Positions 9,900-18,600 of a stretch of DNA of 20,171 nt are shown in pieces. Both the position numbers and the translations under genes were made by a program. Origin of the DNA: Ophiostoma sp. CBS 140.51 (Eukaryota > Ascomycota > Sordariomycetes > Ophiostomatales > Ophiostomataceae); the NCBI GenBank assembly GCA_029298735.1, contig JANSLP010000464.1:1-20171 (forward strand), given 5' to 3'. Position 1 is the stretch's first letter, and the number at the start of each line of letters is the position of its first letter. A model generated the notes under the pieces. That model saw only the letters and a list, made by a program, of their open reading frames with translations, was not told the DNA's origin and did not search any database.

Positions 9900-12800
9900 C
9901 TAGTCAAAGTAGGCCGCGAAAGCCTTCTTCTCCAAATCCTCAACGTTCTTCATCCTCCGTCTACGGAAATAGACCCGCTTAGCCCATTTCCAGGTCTCAC
10001 AGCCAGCAAAGAACAAAATAGCTTCTACAAACACGATGCCCCATTCCCAGCTAATTCCTGTGTGCTTGAACACCACATGATTAAGCGTTGGGATATACAG
10101 CGTTGGGAAAATCGTGATGAAGCCAGCGACCACAGCCCAAAACAAGAATTGATTGCGCCAGACGTCGTAAGCCCATTGCGTGAAGTACTTCTTGCTTTTT
10201 GGCTGCATGCGGAAAAACGACCGGCGTATGTTAACCATCTCCCAAGCAAGGAAGAGCGCGAACCAGGTTAGGCAGACGAAGGTGGCAGCGCGAGCGCGGA
10301 ATACGGTGTCGCATTGAGGGGAATAAGAGTCGTTGCAGCCTTCGCCGAGATTGCCGTCGCCGAAACCGAACATGACGAGTGAGAAGGCGGAGAGGCAGAG
10401 TGCGGCCATCCAGAGTCCGTAGACGAGCATGTCGAGCATCACTTCCCTCGTGAAAACGCCGACTTTGAGAGGGTGGGGCGGACGGAACATGATATCTGGC
10501 GCTGGGGCCTCGAAACCAAGACCCATATCAGGCATTCCTGTATTCTTGTTAGTTGTTTGCAAGTTTTGGGATGAGTCGAGAACAACTAACCAGATGTAAT
10601 CATGATGACCCACAAAATCTCGACAGGTGACAGTGGGAAGACGGACAGGCTGGAGTTGTCCTTGAATGCGAGACCAATGAGGAGGGTGCATGCTTGGGCA
10701 ATGTTCTCTGCGAGGAGATGGAGAATAAATTTCTGGATGTTATCAAACATGCGGCGACCCTCTTCGACGGCGTTCAGGATAGAAGCGAAGTTGTCGTCCG
10801 TGAGGACAATATCCGAAGCATCCTTTGCAACGTCGGAACCAGCGAGGCCCATTGCGATGCCAACATCAGCACGCTTTAAGGAAGGAGAGTCGTTGACTCC
10901 GTCACCAGTCATTGCTGCGAAACGTCCACGTCTATGAAGTGTCTCAATCATCCGAACTTTAGTTGTTGGTGAGCATCGTGCAATGACCAGCGGGAGAAGA
11001 GGAAGAGCATTGATCTCGTCATCAGACAGCTTGTCAAAATGTCCGGCTGTCATTACCATGCTGACGGCCTTATCTTGGGCGATGGACGCCATATTAGGAG
11101 GCAGGATTCCAACCTGAAGTGCAATAGCTCTCGCGGTACTCGGGTGATCACCCGTCAACATGTGTACAGCGACGCCTGATTGATGACAAGCTGTGACAGC
11201 ACCAGCAGTTTCAGGTCTGGGAGGATCATAAAGACCAACAAGTCCCCGGAAAACAAGATTGCTCTCGACGATTTCCCGTTCGGGCATTTTTAGCTCGTTA
11301 ACCTTGCTCGATAATTCTCTGCTTGCCAAGGCCAGGACGCGAAGACCTTGGCTAGCAAGCGCTTCCATGTTCTCGAGGATCTGGCTGCGGACATCTTCGG
11401 TCAATTCCACGTCACCGTTGGGTCCACAGATCGTAGACGAAGATTCGAACACTCGCTCGACAGCACCTTTCGTTAGGATCATAGTGTGATCCGCGCTTTC
11501 GAAGATGACTGACATCTTCTTGATACTGGAGTCGAATGGATACTCCGCTCGCTGAGTCCAGATGGGATTGTTATCGCCAGTCCAACGGGAGCGGTTCCAG
11601 TTGAACCTAGAAGCAAAAACCTGGATCGCGATATCGGTCGGGTCACCACGTGCTTTCCACTCATTTTCGGATTTGTGTACGTGCGCCAAGTTGGCAAGTG
11701 ACGCGATGTTGAGAAACTGCTCGAGGTCGTGGTTATCTTTCAGCAAGTCTTCGAAGCTGGATGGTGGCGCGTTATTCTCACTGGATTCTTTCTCGTTTGA
11801 TTCTTCTCTAGGTGCAGATTCATGGTGCGACAGGTGACCGATAGTTGGATCGATGGGGTTCTCTGAGGCGCCGACGGAGTAAGTTCCTTTGCCTGGAACC
11901 CAGGCTTTCTTAACAACCATTTTGCCTTGTGTCAGGGTTCCGGTCTTGTCGGAGCATATGTCTATATTCCGTTAGTTGAGATCAGGCTACTGAAATATTT
12001 TGTGTGCTCACCTGTGACGCCACCTAAAGCTTCAAGCGAGTCAAGCTTTCGCACAACAACATGACGTTTAACCATCCTCTTCGTCCCAGCAGCCATTGTG
12101 ATTGTTAAAACCACGATAAGTGAAGCAGGAATCATGGACAGACCAGTTGCGACAGCATAAATGATGACCTCTGTGTCGTTGGAGAAGCTGTTCGCACCAA
12201 GAACGATGATAGCGCAAGAAACGGCGATCCCGAAGAGAAGCATTGCAAGCTTAGAAAGCTTGCGCTGCAACGGAGTCCCAACATTTACCCCGAGGAATCT
12301 GCCCACAAAATCACTGGCGGTGAGTGCCCCCGCTTCCAGGTATCGATAGGGCTTGGCGCTTCCGTCTGGTTTTCGCTTGACACGTCGTCGCTTAGAATTC
12401 CCGCCTCGAAGAGCAGCGGCAATGGACCCAATCTCGGTGGTCATTCCGGTAGCGAATACCACACCGCGGCCCCGACCTTTGGTGACGGTAGAAGAGCTGT
12501 AGATGACATTAAGGCGATCTCCAGGTCCGGTGTCGGCCTCGAAGATTGAGCTGGCCTCTTTTTGAACCGGTAGAGATTCGCCGGTGAGTAAGGCCTCGTC
12601 GGTTTCAAAGTTTATGGCCTCGACGAGACTTGAAGATTTTCAGAAAATGTACCAAGCAATGCCACGGAGAACTTACCGGATATCCGCTGGGACAGTGTCA
12701 CCAACTTTGACCTCGACGATGTACCAAGCAATGCCACGGAGAACTTACCGGATGTCCGCTGGGACAGTGTCACCAACTTTGACCTCGACGAGGTCTCCAA

Positions 12801-13326
12801 ATACAAGTTCACCTGTAGGGACTACGATAGTGTTCCCGTCACGAATGACGCTAGCAGTTGGAGAACTTAAAGAGCGCAAAGAGTTCATCGTCTTCTCAGC
12901 ACTGAACTCCTGGAAGAAGCCGACAATGATGTTCAATGCGATAACGGCAGAGATGACCCCGCCCTCAATGTATGACCCGATTCCAAAACTGACTGCCATG
13001 GCCAGTATCAGCACCTAGAGAGTTGGATTAGAAAATTTGTGGCTATCGTATAGGCATGTGGTACGCTTAACTAGAGTCATTGCATTTGCAACTTGTCGGA
13101 TGAGAATCTTGACTGGAGAAACCCCAGGACCGTCGTCGAGCTCATTTTCCCCGTATTTTTCGAGACGAGTCTTAGCTTCAGCGGCTGTGAGGCCATCTTC
13201 TAGATTGGCACCGATCTCAGTTGCAATCTGATCAATTTTTAAGGTGTGCGGGAGGCCAGATAGACGCTCGTTGGCCTGGCCGGATACGTGAGCCGTAGCA
13301 TCCTCTTTTTTGCCCTGAGCAGCCAT
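9900..13326 (-). CDS. ENA: ENA-type Na+/K+-exporting P-type ATPase (1048 aa, 5 exons)
   Basis: Plasma-membrane or endomembrane P-type (IID) ATPase that exports Na+ or K+ using ATP; the family supports growth in salt and at alkaline pH. Proposed exons on the minus strand: 13326-13072, 13014-12749, 12628-12012, 11961-10591 and 10537-9900, 3147 nt in total with no internal stop. Intron 12011-11962 has a CTAAC branch site. Start is MAAQGKKED. Motifs: TGES at residues 189-192 (actuator domain), CSDKTGT with phospho-Asp384, KGA at 544-546 (nucleotide binding), TGDHPSTARAIA, and TGDGVND at 731-737. Hydrophobic segments lie at about 86-119 (M1/M2), before residue 380 (M3/M4) and after residue 790 (M5-M10). 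WVPGKGTYSVG after the phosphorylation site and the total length fit fungal ENA proteins. A 72-bp tandem duplication lies at the exon 2 / intron 2 junction (separate entry) but need not harm the protein. The gene looks functional. Confidence 0.93.
12647..12790 (-). repeat. 72-bp tandem duplication across the exon 2 / intron 2 junction of the ATPase gene
   Basis: Two head-to-tail copies of 72 bp, 12647-12718 and 12719-12790, differ at one base (12682 versus 12754). Each copy contains the end of exon 2 (VEVKVGDTVPADIR coding sequence), a GTAAGT donor and the start of intron 2. The donor at 12748 joined to the acceptor at 12629 gives a 120-bp intron and the correct ADIR-LVEA junction. The other donor, at 12676, would give a 48-bp intron (the likely ancestral size) but keeps an in-frame TAA, because the frame reads CGG TAA through the first donor. 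The near-identity implies a recent event. Confidence 0.95.
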
Positions 13327-14051
13327 GAATCGGGTTTGTGTGTAGAAATAATCAGAATTTAATTTTTGAGAAAGCGAATCGGTTATCGATAGCAATTGAC
13401 GGTGTTGATGCACGAGATGGGTCCAAGGAAAAAATTCGGGAAAGTAGTGCTTTTGTAGGCTTGTGGCATACTTGTAGCTTGGCAACAAGAATTTTCAGCG
13501 TAGTGAAGGTGGGCTTTGTCGCTCTCCAAAAATAATTCCTGCACTTCTGATGAGTCATGACAAGTTCTGACAAATTACGTTTGCGGAGGCTAAGAAAGAC
13601 ACTCTGCTGATAAGACGGGGGCATAGGAGGCAAATATTTGGTAACTAAGGATGGGGGTGGTGAGTGTGCCGTGCCCTGTCGTCTTGGCACAGGCCTTGGC
13701 GACAAGGTAGAGGTGCGGAGGCCGCCATGGTGCTGCGGGTGAAGAAATGTTGAGGCAGCAGCCTTGTGGGTGCTGTCACGTAAAGAGGCACCGCCCACCC
13801 AGTTTTTCGCCAAGACTTAGTTTTTGTATTATACTTCCTCCGTGACTCTGCTAAGAATATACCTCATTTCTCTACATTTTCTATCTCCTACCAAGTACCG
13901 TACTAATACTTGGTCCCCTGATTACAACAGCGCCGTATTTAAGGCATGGGAGCGCGCTTGATCCAACATCTCCGTCATTTTATCAAGTGCATCAGGTAAA
14001 TTTTTCGCTAAATAACCATCACCTCCTTCGAACCGTCCCCATCCAAACTAG
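13327..14051. other. Promoter region of the ATPase gene
   Basis: About 700 bases upstream of the minus-strand ATPase start. Open frames here on both strands show no recognisable protein features. The region contains repeated GCCAAG sites (separate entry) and a TATAAT-like sequence on the minus strand near 13830. Nothing else is evident. Confidence 0.55.
13478..13814 (-). promoter_or_regulatory. Cluster of four GCCAAG (PacC/Rim101-type) sites
   Basis: GCCAAG, the core recognised by the fungal pH regulator PacC, occurs at 13478-13483, 13683-13688 and 13695-13700 on the minus strand and at 13809-13814 on the plus strand. All lie 150-490 bases upstream of the ATPase ATG. ENA-type pumps are known to be induced at alkaline pH through the PacC/Rim101 pathway, so a cluster here fits the gene. 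Binding is inferred from the motif alone. Confidence 0.5.
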
Positions 14052-14492
14052 CTCCCTGTCCTACGCACCAGTCTTCTTCAGCCGCATTGTTCTTTACCTG
14101 CAAGCGAATGTCAAGCAAATGTCGTTTTAAGTTCAGCTTGCGAAAGCAGTGTGGTGGAATTGGTCGTCGATATCCGCTGCCCCAGCTGTGACAAAATTCA
14201 TCGCCATAACTTCTCCGGTGATTACACAATCACGCACCGACGAATCTCCCACTGCGCCCAAGTCGATCACTGCGACTACGAGATTCAATTCTTACTGAAA
14301 AAAATACTGGGCGACGTGGGATACGAAATCGATACACGGAAGGCTCTTCAACATTCTAATGCACATGACCTGATTTCCAAGAATGCCCAGCGGCTAGGTC
14401 GGTCAAAAGTGCGATTCGCGTCACACCCAGCGCACCTACATACTTGGCGCCAAATATTCTCTTCTTGGGAGCCAGCACCCCGCACACAATGA
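14052..14492 (+). pseudogene. Fragment of a fungal protein with a CPSC...HRH motif
   Basis: An open frame without an ATG start runs from just after a stop at 14049. It contains VDIRCPSCDKIHRHNFSGDY, then RRISHC, a YEIQF stretch and VGYEIDTRKAL. From memory, a CxxC-x3-HxH start, a following RxxHC and a GxVxYEID segment recur in uncharacterised proteins of Fusarium and relatives, where they form a small, probably metal-binding, domain. There is no good start codon, no convincing splice site upstream and no obvious continuation, so this is probably a gene fragment or relic. A short live gene with an unseen 5' exon is the alternative. Confidence 0.35.
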
Positions 14493-14758
14493 TATCAGCA
14501 GCCAAGATGCCTGATTCCACATTTCACGACCATGACGTATTTTGAAAATTCAGCTGTCAAGCGCCATTCGTTTTATCCACGGATTCCAATATAAGAAGTC
14601 TATATCCAGATCTTACTTTCCCTCGTTTTATCATAGGAGGAAAAGTTAAGCAAATATCTCCCTCGTTCCAATATTGTAACCTCGAGTGTGACTTCTCGCA
14701 CTCGCCGACAGCCATTACCAGCTATCCTCCACAAGCGATCAGTGCATTTCAATCACTC

Positions 14759-15219
14759 ATGCTCCTACACGCATTGGCCCCTCATGCGCCCTTACCCTCC
14801 ACGACATCTGATACCGAAGATAATGGCTCCCGACCATCAAATCCCATGGCTCTTATCTTCGTTGGTGTAGTCCTATCCATATCTATGTTCGCGTGTCTCA
14901 TGTAAGTCACCAGCTTTTATCTTTCCCAACGCCACTCTCCGCGCTTACCAACCTTGACCACAGTTCCAACTATACCGTCTAACCTCGTCACAATGGCTTC
15001 ATCTTCCGCAGATATCGGAGTCGCGGATCCAACCATCACACTCATACCAACATTTTGCGGCAATTAAAGGATACTGGCTCTAATGATATCGAAGCACGGG
15101 CAAAAGTACAACTATATTCGGCCTGGAAACATGGCCGTTCAAAGGAAGTTGAAGTAGAGCTAGGGCATGGAAATTCGTACAAAGTTCACCCGGAATCCGT
15201 TCTTGTAGACGGTGTTTGA
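14759..15219 (+). CDS. Possible small single-pass membrane protein (116 aa, 2 exons)
   Basis: Proposed exons 14759-14901 and 15012-15219 total 351 nt in phase. The intron has a GTAAGT donor at 14902, a CTAAC branch site near 14980 and an acceptor CCGCAG ending at 15011. The protein has a Pro/Ser/Thr-rich N-terminus, one hydrophobic segment at residues 30-48 (MALIFVGVVLSISMFACLI), a basic YRSRG just after it, and a Lys/Glu-rich tail. The charge pattern suggests the tail is cytosolic. An alternative acceptor at 14963 would stop the protein just after the membrane segment. A TATAAG lies about 165 bases upstream. No family is recognised. The last bases overlap a decayed gene remnant on the other strand, so chance open frames cannot be excluded. 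Confidence 0.35.
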
Positions 15220-15453
15220 GCTGTTCGGCAATGTTCACACACGTTGCAGTACCTCTGAGGCACTCGTTGGTCGCTACCCACATGTTGTCACACTCGTGTG
15301 GTGAAACTGATTAGGAGGAAGGTCGTCATCGCCGGCCAGATCATGCCCTTCGATGTGTGCTGCATCGTGGCCGCGTAATGCACGCTCACGGTTGTAGCCG
15401 TAGAGTAAGTCGGGCACGGGGATGCTCACCTTGTAGCCACACTGGTAGGCATT
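15200..15453 (-). pseudogene. Frameshifted remnant resembling fungal DUF7924-type proteins
   Basis: The minus strand gives three short pieces in three frames, in family order: NAYQCGYKVSIPVPDLLYGY from 15453, GMIWPAMTTF near 15347-15318, and MWVATNECLRGTATCVNIAE from 15283. From memory these match the core of a fungal domain (DUF7924) whose members read PVPDxLxGY, then GLIYPFxxxEF, then LWVATNQCLGGSxxCVN. At least two frameshifts separate the pieces and the similarity ends near 15200. It is a dead gene fragment, cut off at both ends. The family's function is unknown. Confidence 0.5.
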
Positions 15454-15616
15454 CTGCTGTGTTTAGCTGAGAAAGCTACTTCGAATTACCGAAATAGGAA
15501 GTAGGCTGCCATAGAAAAACAGAGGCCCGTGCATTTTTACAGTGAAAGCTAATTTGTAGTTGGACCACGCTGTGATTGGCCAAAATCGTGAAAGTTAATA
15601 GGGGTCTCGATGTAAC

Positions 15617-15638
15617 TTAGGTTAGGTTAAGGTTAGAG
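15617..15638 (+). repeat. Degenerate telomere-like TTAGG repeats
   Basis: TTAGG TTAGG TTAAGG TTAGAG in tandem resembles a worn copy of the fungal telomere repeat TTAGGG. It lies about 130 bases before the start of the helicase pseudogene. Four imperfect units are too few to prove telomeric origin. Confidence 0.4.
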
Positions 15639-15657
15639 TTTGTCTGAAAAAGGAAGG

Positions 15658-15681
15658 GAAGGCAGGGCTGAAGGCAGGGCT
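15658..15681 (+). repeat. 12-bp tandem direct repeat
   Basis: GAAGGCAGGGCT occurs twice head to tail (15658-15669 and 15670-15681) in the leader of the helicase pseudogene. It is a perfect short repeat with no evident role. Confidence 0.85.
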
Positions 15682-15689
15682 ACATTTAC

Positions 15690-18600
15690 TTTTGTCTAGT
15701 GTTATTTAAATTTAGGGGTAAATCGTATAGTAAATAAACAACTAACTCTTTTCACCTATCCGCGATGGAGAAGTAAAGCGTGCTAACGATAATAAACGAC
15801 TATGTTTTGTATAAAGAGTAGTATCGTAAGTTGCTTTACCGGCCATATAAAAAGGCCGTAGTACTAGGCTAGGGCGTAGAGTAGTATTTCCGACGGTATT
15901 ATAAGCTCACCGGTACGTTATTACGTAAGATTATCGATACGTACGGTTACTAAGAAGGTATTAACGGTATTAATAGTACGGTTCCCGACGACGGCCAGCC
16001 GCCTATTACTAGGCTACTAGTGTATACTAGCTCACTTTATACGTAGTGCCGGTATTATATAAGAGGCCGGCGAGATATAGCGCGGTATTAAAAGGCGGCG
16101 AGGTATAGCGCGAGTAGGTTACGATTAATACTAGTGTAACTTTAAACGTAGTTTAGCGGGCTATATACGCGGTATTAAATCGTTAGCACTATATAATTAT
16201 ACGACGCACCGGCCAGCGCGGCTAGCGGCTTATAACACGTATTAGCGGAACGGAAGAAGCTACTCGACGCGGAAAATAAAGAGCGGCTATAAAAAGGCGA
16301 CGAAAAGGCGAGCGTAGACCGCGACTCGGAGTAGGTGAAAGCGTTACGGTGGGTATACTACTTTGGGTCGCGGAAGCTACTCGATATTTACGCCGCGGCG
16401 ACGTACTAGTAAACGCTTAGCGATAATAAGGGGTATAGGCGGTATAGTGGCTAAGATACCCCGGACGACGTAGAGGAGCGGCGTATCTTATAACGGCTAG
16501 GCGAGAGCTTTAACCGCGAGGTAGAGCGGTGTTGTAGGCGGCTGGATAGCGTGCCGGCGCGGACGTTAGGCTTATTAAAAAGTATCGTACTCTTTATACC
16601 GGGGGGTAAGCTCTTCCGGATACCCGCGATAAAGGCGATTATCGACCGGTATACGCTTATAGGGCGGCGGTTTCTTGGCTTTTATTACCGTGCCCACTAG
16701 CTCGGGCGCGCCGCGGCGGAGACATAATAAGCGATCCGGTTTCGAGACGAGTAGTGGGCGTTATTTATTAACGTCGTTTATACGGTAACGGAGCTCGAGT
16801 AAGGTAACTAGGCCCGTAGTATAAATACGACGCGGCGGGCTACTTTAAGCGAACGCGACGTAAGTAGTACGACCGAGAGCGAGGAAGAGAGCGAGGCGGC
16901 GAGCGTAGTTAACGGCGAGACCGAGATAACGGCGACGGTAGTACTCGACCGGGCAGTATTTTTATTTTTATTAACGTATATCCGCGACCGCGTTAAGGGC
17001 GACGTATATTAAAACCCGTTACTAGGATTCTACGCGGCGCTTAAGATTCGGGCGTAGTTACTCGGGTATACTAAGCCGTAAATATATACGGGCTAGTTAG
17101 CGGCGATCGTTTAGTAGTATCGGTTATTCTTTTTAAAGGACGCCTTTTAAGGCGAGCCGTACGACGAGGACGAGCTAGGTATCGACGCTATTAACCGTTT
17201 CGATTAGGCGTACGCGTAGTAGTTGTGTAAAGGTTAATATACCGTGGTTAACGTAATCGTAGGCTAAATAGTGTACGGTAAAGAGTGCCGGATATAAGCG
17301 GAAGAGCGTACGACTATGTATTAATCGGAGAATAAGGCGGTACTTTACTAAAACGGTAAAAGTATTTCGGTCTACGACTTTTAAAAAACGATATATACGC
17401 TAGTCGACGATACGGAGTAACTCTTAATTAAGTTGTTTACCGGCTAATGGGGCGACGTACGCCGTAGTTTTATACTATTACGGATTTAAGATAATATAGT
17501 ATAGCTCGGCGCGGGCTAGTCGTTTACGATATAAGCGAGTAACGTATAATTATAGCCCGGGCTAGCGAAGGTAATTAAATAAAACGGGCCCGTATTATAG
17601 AAGGCGCGGCGTGGGCGGTAAAAGACGACCGGGATCCGGGCGTAGTTACGGCGGCTCGAGTTATTTTAACGGGTATTATTAATAACGGTATACGTATAGA
17701 GTAGCTAGCTAGAGCGCGGGCCCGAGTTAATAATAATATAGTATTACGACTCGTAGTAAGTGCGGCGTAACGTTTATATCCACGGCGGGTAAGTAATACT
17801 TGTAACCGACCGTAACAAGATAAAGGCGATATACGGGCGCGGCCGTAAAGTGGCGCGGTTTCTCTCTAAGCGGGTCGGGCGTATACTGCTCGCTTATATT
17901 CTGTAGTTACTACCGGCGGAGCGGGTGTTACTAGTAAAGGGGAATATTTAAGGCCCGCGGGGCGACTAGCTTAAGTACTTATAACGGTACAGAGTATTAA
18001 CCGTGTAAAAAACGGACCGGCTTAGCGGGTATCTTTACGTCGTAACGTAGGCGGGGATCGGGGTCCGGATAAGGATAGCGCGGTACCGGTTAGTAGCGAT
18101 CGAGATAGAGCGGTAAATTAAAGGGCTAGTAATCCGCTAAGTAAAGGCGGCCGCGGCCGATATGCTAGACTTAGACGACGACGACGGACTTAACGTAGAC
18201 CCGTTAACTAGCGAGGCGGTACTAGTGGGCGGTAACTAGAACGATATATAGGACTTATAAGCGACGTATAGTACGCGGGTTACGCGGTAGTATTACGGCG
18301 TCTATATAGCGTTTATAAGTAACTTGTAGCCGGAGATAGTCGAGATATTCCGGGCGATTAGCGGGCTATAGTACTAGTTCCTCGAAAAAGGATACGAGGG
18401 GCGAGCGGTAATAAAGACGGCGGCGGCGGCGTTTTACGAGCTAAACGCGACGAAGAGCCGTAAACGTAGCGGGACCGCGTCGACGGCGATAGCGGCATAG
18501 TAAATACGTAAAGAATAATACGAGTAGCGAAAACAAGAACGATAATAATAACGGTAAACAATAAGCTACGACGAGGTTTAAACGGAGCTTTAAGCGTTAC

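Noticed and set aside
12584..13018. Plus-strand 144-codon frame with an internal repeated peptide
   Set aside because: It is antisense to the ATPase. The repeated peptide is just the 72-bp duplication read in the wrong direction.
13352..13813. Minus-strand 153-codon frame in front of the ATPase
   Set aside because: It lacks recognisable features, lies in a different frame from the ATPase start, and covers the likely promoter.
18358..18561. 67-codon minus-strand frame in the RIP block
   Set aside because: It is a chance frame in mutated DNA; the decoded plus-strand protein runs through it.
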